From Modestobacter sp. (GTDB taxonomy: Bacteria; Actinomycetota; Actinomycetes; Mycobacteriales; Geodermatophilaceae), in NCBI GenBank assembly GCA_025966175.1, contig JAOPVN010000090.1, positions 1-9,642 of the forward strand: a stretch of 9,642 bases of DNA, given 5' to 3'. The notes under the pieces were generated by a model. The model did not search any database and was not told the origin of the DNA. It worked only from the letters and a program-made list of their open reading frames with translations. Shown piece after piece: positions 1-6,708 of the stretch. Made by a program: the position numbers and the translations under genes. Every line of letters starts with the position of its first letter. The stretch's first letter is position 1.

Positions 1-2955
1 GGCCGCGGCGGCCTGGGCCTGCGCGGCCAGGTCGGCCAGCGGCAGCGCGAGCGCCTCGGGGGTGGCGACGTCGAACCCCGGGTGCGCGGCCCCGGTCAGG
101 GCGGCGATCTCCGCGGTCACGTCGTCGGTGGCGGCCGTCCAGCGCTGGGTGCGGACCTCGTCGAGCACGTCCAGCCCGAGCCGCGGGCCGGCCAGCAGGT
201 GCCCCAGGGCGTCGAGGTCCTCGGGGGTGCGGGCGGCCCGCACGGCGGCGGCCAGCCCGCCCTCGCCGGGCAGGTCGCGGATGGCGGTGTCGACGGCGGC
301 CGCGGCCTGCTGCACCGCCGTGATGTCCAGCTCGATGGTGTCGATGAAGCCCCAGGCGTGGCCGGCCGAGGGGCGGGCCAGGTCGGCGATGTCGGGCAGC
401 AGCGCCAGCGCACGGCGCACCGCCGTCACCACGTCCGCGTCGGCCCGCGCGGCGAAGGCGGGCGTCACGGGCAGCGGTGCGACGTCCGCACTCGCGGCGA
501 GGACGGCGGTCCGGGCCGAGTAGAACGACAGCCCCGCCGGGTTCTCCGCGTGCAGTCGCTCGGCGTAGCGCTCCAGGCTGCGGGCGGACGAGCGGAGGTC
601 CTCGGCGTCGGCCGCGAGACCCTGGGTGTCGACGTCGACGGCGTGCTCGAGCGCGGCCCGGATCTGCGCGCGGACGACGGCCGGCCGGCTGCCCTTGTCG
701 TGCAGGTCCAACGCGAACGGGCCCATGCCGACCGCGTCCAGCCGCCGGGCGACGACGTCGAGCGCAGCCCGCTTCTCGGCGACGAACAGCACCTTCTTGC
801 CCTCGGCGACCGCGCGGGTGAGCAGGTTGGTGATCGTCTGGGACTTGCCGGTGCCGGGCGGGCCCTCGAGCACGAAGGTGCGCCCGGCGGTGGCCTCGGC
901 GACCGCGCGCAGCTGCGAGGCGTCGGCCGGCACGGGGCACTGCGCGGCGAGCTCGTCCAAATCGACCGATCCGGCGGTGTCGGCGGCCGGGTCGACGAAC
1001 GGCTCGTTCGGGTCGTCGAGCAGGTGGGCGACCAGCGGGTTGGCGGCGAAGTCGCCCCAGTGCTCGTCGAGGTCCGTCCACAGCCGGAACTTCGCGAACT
1101 GCAGCACGGCCAGGTCGGCGGTCGACTCGACCCGCCACGGCAGCTCGTGCTCGGCCAGCGTCGCGCGCATCGCCTGCAGCGCCGCGCCCAGGTCGATGCC
1201 CGAGCCGTCCTCGGCCGGGGTGGCCAGCCCGGGCACGGTCAGCCCGTGCAGCTGGCGCAGCTTCTCCAGCAGGCACCAGTTGGGTGTGGCCGCGCCGGAC
1301 TCGTCGGCGGTGAGCCGGTAGGCGCCGGTGCGCGAGGCGGGGGTGAGGACGACGGGCACCAGCACCAATGGCGAGCGCAGCGGGCGGCCGTCGAGCTCCC
1401 ACACCAGGCTGCCCAGCGCCAGGTACAGGTTGTTGGCGCCGGTCTCCTCGACCACGGTGCGAGCCCGGTGGGTGAGGTTGCGCAGCCGCGGCAGGTAGCC
1501 GGTCTCCGGGACGTCGACGTGCACCGACCGCCGCTCCGACAGCAGCTCGGTCAGCTGCTGCGGGGGCAGGTCGCGGGCGACGCGCAGCCCGCGCTCCACC
1601 TGCACGCCGGCGATCCGGTCGCTGGGCAGCAGGGTGAGCGTCGCCCCGCCGCTGACCAGGTCCTCGAGCGTGCCGAGCGCGTCGTGCGGCACGGCCAGCG
1701 GCAGCCCGGAGCGCTCGGTGTAGTTGATCAGCCGGTTGCGCAGGCTCAGGTCCAGCAGCGCGTTCTTCCACTGCTGCACCCGGGCCGGCGGCTGCGACGC
1801 GGAGCCGGTGGCCGGCGTCGTGGTCCGGGTCGGCGGGGCGGTCGGCGCGCTGTGCTCGGCCGGTCGGTACTCGACGACGTGCACGGTGCCGTCGTCGTCG
1901 CGGGTGCGGGCGGGCAGCGGGAGGACGCCGTCCCGGCGGGCCCGGTGGACGTCGGTGACGCCGAGGACCCGGGACAGGTCGCCCGACAGCCAGCGGGCGT
2001 ACGCGGGGCCGTGCAGGTCGGCACTGGTGTCCCCGCGGTCGGTGAGCAGGGTCGTCTCGACCAGCCGGATCAGGCCCAGGTCGACCAGGTTGACCAGCGC
2101 GGCGACGTCGGTCGTGGCCGCGGTCTCGGCGCTGCGCTCCGCCCGCCAGTAACCGAGGAAGGCGTGTCCCTCGACGATCCACAGCAGCGGGCGGATGCCG
2201 GCCTGCTCGCAGGCGGCGGCGAGGGTCACCACGGTGTCCAGGCAGGTGCCGACCCGGCCGTCGAGGACCTCCCCGGGGGTGCGGACCTGCTGGCCGACGT
2301 CGGCCCAGCTGGCCGGCGGCTCGCTGTAGCGGATCCCGCGGCGGCGCAGCGCCCAGGTCAGCGCCTCGACCACCTCGTCGACCCGCTCCGGGTCGTCGGC
2401 GTAGCCGGCCATGCTGCCGCTGCCGGTGCCCTCCTCGAGCAGCTCGGCGGCCTCGGCCAGCAGCGCGGGGACCGCCGGGTGGTTGGGCTGCACGTGCGCG
2501 GCGAGCATCTCCAGCGCGAGGGGCAGGGGAGCGGCCAGCCACTGCGCGGCGGCGAGCACGTGCACCGGGATCCGGCGCTGGGCCAGCAGTCGGCCCTCGG
2601 ACTCCAGGTCCACCCGCACCCAGCCGGGGCGCCGCTCCTCGACCTGCAGCATCGCGGCCGGGTCCAGGGCCAGGCCGACGTCGTTGAGGACGGTCGTCTG
2701 GCCGGCGTCGAGATCGACCAGCCGCTCGACCGCGGAGCCGATCGCGCCCTCGGCGTCCTGCACCGACAGCCGGAGGGTCGCCCCACGGAAAGTGGCGGTG
2801 CTGCTGGTCGCGGTGAGCCGGGAGACGACCGGAACGGCGTTGTGCGCCAGTGCGTAGCTCAGCACCGGCGTGACGGTGACGTCGACTGCGATGGCCGGAG
2901 CGGACGGCGGGACCGGGCCCTCGGTACTCAGCTCCAGGTCGGCGGCGTTCCCCAT
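1..2955 (-). CDS. DUF4011-family SF1 helicase with transglutaminase-like N-terminal region (partial, C-terminus off the left edge)
   Basis: The frame read from ATG at 2955 stays open for 985 codons to the window edge, so the C-terminal part is missing. Visible order: a beta-rich N-terminal region (about residues 15-150); a transglutaminase-like segment with GTCLD (Cys238), EGHAFLGYW (His264) and LVETTLL (Glu300) in triad-like order; a DUF4011-type segment starting near Trp396 (WKNALLDLSLRNRLINYTE); and an SF1 helicase core with LEGPPGTGKSQTITN (Walker A, Lys704) followed by a motif Ia-like KKVLFVAEKRAALDVVARRL. Walker B and later helicase motifs are not in view; in this family a long helical insert precedes them. 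Relatives often end in a Vsr/MTES_1575-type nuclease and DUF3320, and one such architecture (DUF4011-helicase-Vsr, Hhe) has been reported as anti-phage. That role is an inference here. There is no clear Shine-Dalgarno, and the gene could be leaderless. Nothing frameshifted was seen in the part read. Confidence 0.9.
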   Translation of the reverse strand, partial: MGNAADLELSTEGPVPPSAPAIAVDVTVTPVLSYALAHNAVPVVSRLTATSSTATFRGATLRLSVQDAEGAIGSAVERLVDLDAGQTTVLNDVGLALDPAAMLQVEERRPGWVRVDLESEGRLLAQRRIPVHVLAAAQWLAAPLPLALEMLAAHVQPNHPAVPALLAEAAELLEEGTGSGSMAGYADDPERVDEVVEALTWALRRRGIRYSEPPASWADVGQQVRTPGEVLDGRVGTCLDTVVTLAAACEQAGIRPLLWIVEGHAFLGYWRAERSAETAATTDVAALVNLVDLGLIRLVETTLLTDRGDTSADLHGPAYARWLSGDLSRVLGVTDVHRARRDGVLPLPARTRDDDGTVHVVEYRPAEHSAPTAPPTRTTTPATGSASQPPARVQQWKNALLDLSLRNRLINYTERSGLPLAVPHDALGTLEDLVSGGATLTLLPSDRIAGVQVERGLRVARDLPPQQLTELLSERRSVHVDVPETGYLPRLRNLTHRARTVVEETGANNLYLALGSLVWELDGRPLRSPLVLVPVVLTPASRTGAYRLTADESGAATPNWCLLEKLRQLHGLTVPGLATPAEDGSGIDLGAALQAMRATLAEHELPWRVESTADLAVLQFAKFRLWTDLDEHWGDFAANPLVAHLLDDPNEPFVDPAADTAGSVDLDELAAQCPVPADASQLRAVAEATAGRTFVLEGPPGTGKSQTITNLLTRAVAEGKKVLFVAEKRAALDVVARRLDAVGMGPFALDLHDKGSRPAVVRAQIRAALEHAVDVDTQGLAADAEDLRSSARSLERYAERLHAENPAGLSFYSARTAVLAASADVAPLPVTPAFAARADADVVTAVRRALALLPDIADLARPSAGHAWGFIDTIELDITAVQQAAAAVDTAIRDLPGEGGLAAAVRAARTPEDLDALGHLLAGPRLGLDVLDEVRTQRWTAATDDVTAEIAALTGAAHPGFDVATPEALALPLADLAAQAQAAAA

Positions 2956-2962
2956 GGGCCCC

Positions 2963-2994
2963 TGTGTACCGGTCGGACGGACCGTTCCCGTCAA
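2963..2994 (-). promoter_or_regulatory. Possible promoter of the helicase gene
   Basis: On the minus strand a TTGACG -35-like element (2994-2989) is followed by GGTACA (spacer 18) or TACACA (spacer 20, too long for a standard promoter). The ATG lies 7 nt after TACACA, which would fit a leaderless transcript, and no good ribosome binding site is present. The rest of the 154-bp spacer (2956-3109) shows only short weak inverted repeats. Confidence 0.25.
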
Positions 2995-3109
2995 CCGGGT
3001 CGGACGGGTGGGGCGGGTGTGACGGCTGGTACCCGATGGTGACGGAATTCGCCGGATCGTTCCCCGTGCCCGGTTCCGGTCGGGGCGGTCCAGCCGACCC
3101 GGCGTCGGG

Positions 3110-3349
3110 TCACAGCCGGGCGAGCTCGCTGCAGTCGGGGCACAGGACGTCGCACACCTCGGGCTGCGGTGGCCAGGGAACCTCTTCGTCGCGGGCGACG
3201 TAGGCGCCGCACAGTGCCTTGCGCCCGCGGGCGCCACTGAGGCCGAGGGTGGCGTGTGCGGGTCCGATCAGCCGGGCCTGCTGGCCGGCTGGATCGCTGA
3301 GCGACCCGACCATCATCACGGCGCGCGCCGTGCGGTACGGAAAACCCAT
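3110..3349 (-). CDS. Small Cys/His-rich hypothetical protein, likely zinc-binding
   Basis: A 79-residue protein with no function that I recognise. The N-terminal half is small and hydrophobic without a clear membrane segment or signal peptide. The C-terminal half has His32, Cys47 (in ALCG), Cys66 and a final Cys70-Pro-Asp-Cys73. The order His, CG, CPDC resembles many short actinobacterial proteins thought to bind one zinc ion. The start is supported by AAGG (3360-3357) seven bases before the ATG. It is on the same strand as the helicase and upstream of it, with 154 bp between them, so co-transcription is possible but not shown. It could be a nucleic-acid-binding accessory protein; that is only a guess from the zinc-ribbon look. 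Confidence 0.72.
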   Translation of the reverse strand: MGFPYRTARAVMMVGSLSDPAGQQARLIGPAHATLGLSGARGRKALCGAYVARDEEVPWPPQPEVCDVLCPDCSELARL

Positions 3350-3540
3350 GCCGCCACCTTGGGAGGCGCGGACGGCATCCTCCGCGCAACACGCTCACCG
3401 CGCCAGCGCTGCTGCCTCACCCGCCCCAGGGGTCACGCACATCTCGGGCGGGCGCGCCGCACCGCCGCCGTTGACCTTCCCCCTGGCCAACGGTGGCGAC
3501 CCAGGTGCCGCGGTGACGGTGCGGTGGTCCGGTCGGGCAG

Positions 3541-4380
3541 TCAGCGGCGGTCGCGGTCCGCGACGCCGTCGGTATCGATCTGCTCCTTGCGGACCGAGTC
3601 GGTCACGGACTCCTGGTCGGTGACGGTCTCGGTGCCCAGCCGGACGCGCTCGACCGGGACGGCCTCCTTGTCCACCACGGGGCGCTCGGCGTGCAGGACG
3701 ACCTCGTGCTCCTCCTCGGAGATGGCCGGCCCGTCCATGGCGTCGCCGACGTTGGCGTCGGTGATCGGCTCACGCTCGATGCGGACCTCCTCGTGGGCGA
3801 CCGGGACCGTCGTCGTCACGTTCTCGGTGACGACGTACTTGCGCAGCCGCGCCCTGCCCGCCTCGACCTGCTCGGTGTCCACGCGCAGCTGCTCCTCCGA
3901 GCGGGTCATCGCGTCGTCGGTGGTCGGCCCGGAGGTGTCGCGGCCCACGGTGCCGTGCCGGTTGCTGTCGGTCTCGGGGTGGCCAGCGGTGCCGGTCCCG
4001 GTCCCGGTCCCGGTCCCGGTGCCGGTCCCGGTGCCGGTCCCGGTGCCGGTGCCGGTGCCGGTGTCGGAGCCGATGCCGTAGTAGCGGTAGAGCTCGGCCT
4101 CCTCGTCGGGGGAGAGGTGGCCCTGGTCGGTGTCGACCCGGGGTGCGTCCTTGACCTTCGCCTTCTCGTAGGGCACCCGCAGGATGCCGTCGTCGACCGA
4201 GGCCTCGGTGAGCGGGACGAAGGTCTCCGAGGTCCCGAACAGGCCGGTGCTGATCGTGGCCCACTCCGGGCGGCCGGTCTGGTCGTCCAGGTACACCTGC
4301 CCGACCTTGCCGAGCTTGTCGCCGTCGTTGTCCACGGCGTTGCTGCCGATGATGGTGGTGATGTCCTGAGTGGTGATCAC
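3541..4380 (-). CDS. PRC-barrel and DUF2382 (YsnF/AvaK-type) stress protein
   Basis: A 279-residue soluble protein. Residues 1-80 form a PRC-barrel domain (MITTQDI, GDKLGKVGQVYLDDQTGRPEW, FVPL, VPYEKAKVKDAPRV), followed by the GHLSPDEEAELYRYYG motif (88-103) usual in these actinobacterial proteins. Residues 107-130 are a pure Thr-Gly repeat that acts as a flexible linker. Residues 159-272 are a DUF2382 domain with the typical tandem LRKYVVTENV and HEVVLHAERPVVDKEAVPVERVRL segments. PRC-barrel/DUF2382 proteins are general-stress proteins of unknown biochemical activity. The GTG at 4380 was chosen because GGAGG lies 8 nt upstream; the in-frame ATG at 4410 has that ribosome binding site inside its own reading frame and would add ten untypical residues. 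A possible SigB-type promoter lies about 70 bp upstream, which would suit stress induction. Confidence 0.93.
   Translation of the reverse strand: MITTQDITTIIGSNAVDNDGDKLGKVGQVYLDDQTGRPEWATISTGLFGTSETFVPLTEASVDDGILRVPYEKAKVKDAPRVDTDQGHLSPDEEAELYRYYGIGSDTGTGTGTGTGTGTGTGTGTGTGTGTAGHPETDSNRHGTVGRDTSGPTTDDAMTRSEEQLRVDTEQVEAGRARLRKYVVTENVTTTVPVAHEEVRIEREPITDANVGDAMDGPAISEEEHEVVLHAERPVVDKEAVPVERVRLGTETVTDQESVTDSVRKEQIDTDGVADRDRR
3991..4062 (-). repeat. Twelve-unit hexanucleotide microsatellite inside the PRC-barrel/DUF2382 gene
   Basis: Twelve uninterrupted 6-bp units on the plus strand, each gccggt or cccggt, differing only at the first base. On the coding strand each unit encodes Thr-Gly (residues 107-130). 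Slippage would add or remove dipeptides without breaking the frame, so linker length may vary between strains. Confidence 0.95.
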
Positions 4381-4388
4381 GGGCGTTT

Positions 4389-4393
4389 CCTCC
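4389..4393 (-). promoter_or_regulatory. Ribosome binding site that decides the PRC-barrel start
   Basis: GGAGG on the minus strand, 8 nt before GTG at 4380. It favours the GTG start over the upstream in-frame ATG at 4410. Confidence 0.8.
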
Positions 4394-4449
4394 AGAGGGG
4401 ATCCGGTCACGGGGCGTCCGTCGTCCTGGACGGCGTCGCCGACCCCCCT

Positions 4450-4474
4450 GTGCCCGGCGGTTTACGCCGTAAAC
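4450..4474 (-). promoter_or_regulatory. Possible SigB/SigF-type promoter for the PRC-barrel/DUF2382 gene
   Basis: On the minus strand GTTT (4474-4471), a 15-bp spacer and GGGCAC (4455-4450). The actinobacterial general-stress sigma consensus is about GTTT-N14..16-GGGTA(C/T), so only one base of the -10 differs. It would give a 5' leader of roughly 60 nt before the GTG start. The stress-type product fits, but no transcript data are available. Confidence 0.4.
4460..4474. promoter_or_regulatory. Perfect 15-bp palindrome, candidate operator
   Basis: GTTTACG-C-CGTAAAC, seven-base arms with a single central base. It overlaps the -35 element and spacer of the possible SigB-type promoter, where a bound regulator would block the polymerase. 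Which protein binds is unknown; it does not match the palindrome in front of the neighbouring TetR gene. Confidence 0.5.
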
Positions 4475-4498
4475 GACCCGAGTTCACAATTCGGGGTC
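4475..4498 (-). terminator. Weak hairpin, possible terminator of the TetR gene
   Basis: On the minus strand GACCC pairs with GGGTC, then after a bulged base a short inner stem with one mismatch closes a GTG loop. GTTT follows directly. It lies 74 bp after the TetR stop codon and abuts the 15-bp palindrome. The stem is imperfect and the T run short. Confidence 0.3.
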
Positions 4499-4571
4499 AC
4501 CCGCCGGTTGCACAGCTCGGGACGTTCCTCACGACATGAACGGTCAGGGAACCCGCGCCACCAGGAGCTCC

Positions 4572-5372
4572 TCAGGCGAGGTCGCCGACCTCGCCGTCGG
4601 AGTTCTTCGCCTCGTGCAGCACCCGTTCGAGGCGGTCCAGCAGGTTCTCCAGGGACTCCTCGAACTCCGCGGCCGACTTGTCCAGCGACAGCAGCGGCTC
4701 GGTGCGCAGGAGGCTCGGGTACTCCGACAGGTCCGTCGTCCGCTGGGCTTCCGGATCGCCCTCCGGCTGGTCGAGCAGGCTCACCTGGGCACCGATCTGG
4801 GTCACCTCGAGCAGCAGGTGGCCGAGCAGGAAGCTGGAGTAGGCCCGGTAGGCGGCGACCGCCGCCTGGTCGGAGAAGCCGGCCTCGCTCAGCGTGCCGA
4901 GGAAGGACTCCACCACCCGCAGGCTGCGCAACGGCGGGCGTACCCAGGGCGCGGCCGGGGGGCGGCTGGCGACGAGCGGGAAGACCGAGGGGTGGGCGAG
5001 GGCGATGCGGCGGACGCCGTGGGCCAGCCGCATCAGGTAGTCCTGCCAGCCGGTGTGCTGCTCGATGTGGAGCTCGTCGCCGTCCTCGTCATCGAAGAGG
5101 GTCTCGGTCACCCGCTCCACGATCCCGTCGAGCAGGTCCTCGCGGCCCGGGACGTAGCGGTACAGCGCCATCGCCTCCACGCCGAGCGAGGCGCCCAGCC
5201 GGCGCATGGTCAGCGCGGCCAGGCCGTGCTCGTCGATGAAGTCGACCGCCGCCCGCAGGATCCGCTCCCGGTCCAGGCCGGTCGGGCGGGTCGGTCCGCC
5301 GGCCGCCGCGGGGCTCTCCTGGACCGCGACCAGGTCGGGATCCCGGTCGTCGTCGCTCGTCGCTGTCGGCAC
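4572..5372 (-). CDS. TetR-family transcriptional regulator
   Basis: A 266-residue repressor. After a disordered, acidic first 30 residues comes the TetR N-terminal DNA-binding domain: RERILRAAVDFIDEHGLAALT (helix 1), then the helix-turn-helix at about residues 53-74 (TMRRLGASLGVEAMALYRYV), then the PGREDLLDGI segment. The 'MALYRYVPGREDLLD' form and the long helical C-terminal half (about 90-260) are typical of TetR members with a TetR_C-type (PF02909) ligand domain; the ligand cannot be told from sequence. The start is GTG at 5372, with AAGGAG seven bases upstream. It is divergent from the ferritin-like gene at 5577, and the shared 204-bp spacer holds a TetR-like palindrome. It probably represses itself and may control the divergent gene. 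Confidence 0.93.
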   Translation of the reverse strand: MPTATSDDDRDPDLVAVQESPAAAGGPTRPTGLDRERILRAAVDFIDEHGLAALTMRRLGASLGVEAMALYRYVPGREDLLDGIVERVTETLFDDEDGDELHIEQHTGWQDYLMRLAHGVRRIALAHPSVFPLVASRPPAAPWVRPPLRSLRVVESFLGTLSEAGFSDQAAVAAYRAYSSFLLGHLLLEVTQIGAQVSLLDQPEGDPEAQRTTDLSEYPSLLRTEPLLSLDKSAAEFEESLENLLDRLERVLHEAKNSDGEVGDLA

Positions 5373-5487
5373 TCTCGCTCTCCTTGCGTCGGCTCCACTG
5401 TCCTCGTCGTCCCCGGACCGTGGTGGGGTGCTCTGACCGCGTACCCCGCGCGAGGCAGGTGTGCCGCGGGCGATGTGACGACCGACA

Positions 5488-5508
5488 CTGCTAGCAATCT
5501 GCTTGCAG
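5488..5508. promoter_or_regulatory. Likely TetR operator in the divergent spacer
   Basis: CTGCTAGCA and TGCTTGCAG form nine-base arms around a 3-bp centre, with one mismatched pair. A further related half, TTGTTAGC (5509-5516), follows directly and pairs 7 of 8 with the first GCTAGCAA, so two overlapping dyads may exist. It sits 115 bp from the TetR start and 68 bp from the divergent start, placed to control both. The TTGCTAGCAA-like core is of the kind bound by TetR proteins with this ligand-domain type (recalled, not tested). Confidence 0.55.
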
Positions 5509-5576
5509 TTGTTAGCGCAGGGCCCGGGATGGGCATGGCCAGGCAGTCAGGTCACACCCGACGCCTTGGAGTCCTC

Positions 5577-6560
5577 ATGACCGACACCGCCACGCTCATC
5601 ACCCAGCTCCGCGCCCTGCTGACGCTCACCCAGACCGAGGAGCAGATCGCCCGGATCCGGGTGACCCAGGCCCGCACGGACGCCGTCCGCCGCGAACTGG
5701 AGCAGAACGCGAAGCACGCCGCCGAGCGCACGGCTGCGATCAATGACCAGCTCCGCGAGCTGGCCGGGGTCGGCGACGTCGTCGCTCCCGTGATCGGCCG
5801 GCTGACCGCCCTGGTCAAGGGCACGCTGGAGCAGGCCGAGCCGATCGACGAGGCGCTGCTGCAGGACCTCCAGCTGGAACACCAGCTGCTCGATCGGGCC
5901 ACCTACCTCAAGGTCCTCGCCGAGGCCGCCGACCAGCCGAAGGTGAAGCGGCTGGCCGAGCGGTTGATCACCGCGCACTCGGCCACCGTCGAGTGGCTGA
6001 CGGTCGTCCTCGCCGAGCACGCGCTGGGCGGCCCCGCCGCGCTGCGGGCCACGCCGTTCCAGCGGGTTGCCGGCGGCGCGACCAAGCTGGCCAACCTGCC
6101 GGTCCGGTTCGCTGCCAACACCGTGAATCGGGCCATCGGCACTGCGCAGCAGGCCGGGGGGCAGGCCGGCGGCGCGGTCACCGGGGCGGTGGGTGACGTC
6201 GTGGACAAGGCGACGGCCTTCACCGGCGCCGTCCGGGAGACCCTCACCGTGGGCCGGTCGGCCTCGCTGCGCCGTGCCGAGCGGATCGCCGAGCGGGAGG
6301 GCCACACCACGGCCGCCCAGGGCGTGGCCGCCACCCGCCGGGAGCTGGGCGACCTCACCGCCGAGGAGCTGCCGATCAAGGGCTACGACTCGATGTCGAC
6401 CGCGGAGATCGCCGCCGCGGTCAAGGAGCTCGACGACCCCAAGGACGTCACCGCGATCATCCGGTACGAGGAGACCCACAAGGCCCGGTCCAGCGTCATC
6501 AGCGCGACCCAGACCCGGCTCGCCGCCCTGGCCAAGGAGGCGGTCGGCGTCTCCGACTGA
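5577..6560 (+). CDS. Ferritin-like protein with a DUF8129/lipid-droplet-type C-terminal domain
   Basis: A 327-residue protein rich in Ala and helix. Residues 1-65 are a charged coiled-coil-like helix. Residues about 68-150 look like a four-helix ferritin-like domain with possible ligands Glu101-His102, Glu128, His134 and Glu139, followed by the conserved-looking ALGGPAALRATPFQRVAGG stretch. Residues 172-225 are Ala/Gly-rich and partly amphipathic. Residues 264-322 (ELPIKGYDSMSTAEI, LDDPKDVTAIIRYEETHKAR) match the short C-terminal domain of mycobacterial lipid-droplet-associated proteins. The carboxylate/His set is incomplete compared with true ferritins, so iron storage is not claimed. The ATG at 5577 has TTGGAG five bases upstream. 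The frame is open further upstream, but that stretch is antisense to the TetR gene and is not coding. It is divergent from TetR and ends at a strong hairpin. Confidence 0.88.
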   Translation: MTDTATLITQLRALLTLTQTEEQIARIRVTQARTDAVRRELEQNAKHAAERTAAINDQLRELAGVGDVVAPVIGRLTALVKGTLEQAEPIDEALLQDLQLEHQLLDRATYLKVLAEAADQPKVKRLAERLITAHSATVEWLTVVLAEHALGGPAALRATPFQRVAGGATKLANLPVRFAANTVNRAIGTAQQAGGQAGGAVTGAVGDVVDKATAFTGAVRETLTVGRSASLRRAERIAEREGHTTAAQGVAATRRELGDLTAEELPIKGYDSMSTAEIAAAVKELDDPKDVTAIIRYEETHKARSSVISATQTRLAALAKEAVGVSD

Positions 6561-6567
6561 CGCACGA

Positions 6568-6598
6568 GGGCCGGCGTCCGCGACGCGGACGCCGGCCC
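6568..6598 (+). terminator. Strong G+C-rich hairpin terminator after the ferritin-like gene
   Basis: A perfect 14-bp stem (GGGCCGGCGTCCGC with its complement) and a GAC loop, starting 8 nt after the stop codon. Flanking GAG/CTC can lengthen the stem with a bulge. There is no T run, as is common in high-GC actinobacteria. Confidence 0.85.
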
Positions 6599-6672
6599 CT
6601 CGCGTGCCGTCCCAGACCGAGCACGCTCGGCGAGCGCGCGTCGGCACGGCGTCGAGACGATTGTCACGATCC

Positions 6673-6697
6673 GTTACACCCGGCCGAGTTCGGGAAA
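6673..6697 (+). promoter_or_regulatory. Weak SigB-like promoter candidate for the HTH gene
   Basis: GTTA (6673-6676), 15-bp spacer, GGGAAA (6692-6697). The spacing equals that of the better candidate at 4450-4474, but three bases differ from consensus. The ATG at 6709 has no good ribosome binding site, so a very short leader is plausible. Confidence 0.22.
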
Positions 6698-6708
6698 TGC
6701 TGTGTCTC

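Noticed and set aside
82..3042. A 986-codon open frame on the plus strand
   Set aside because: It is antisense to the helicase. Its product is a low-complexity Gly/Arg/Gln/Val string without domains, while the minus strand shows Walker A, DUF4011 and transglutaminase-like motifs in one frame.
3063..3109. Short inverted repeats (CCCCG/CGGGG, CCGAC/GTCGG) after the 79-residue gene
   Set aside because: Five-base stems of only G and C are expected by chance at this composition.
3465..3496. Inverted repeat CCGCCGTTG/CAACGGTGG as a terminator of the PRC-barrel gene
   Set aside because: One mismatched pair, a 14-nt loop and no T run. It is too weak to call in such G+C-rich DNA.
3991..4062. Short tandem units considered as a CRISPR-like array
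   Set aside because: Six-base units without spacers, inside a coding region. It is a microsatellite.
3691..4539. Plus-strand frame with a Pro/Gly/Ala repeat over the PRC-barrel gene
   Set aside because: The repeat is only the microsatellite read on the other strand. The PRC-barrel and DUF2382 domains fix the coding strand as minus.
4536..5576. Upstream extension of the ferritin-like frame
   Set aside because: This part is antisense to the TetR gene and crosses its operator. The Shine-Dalgarno TTGGAG and ATG at 5577 mark the real start.
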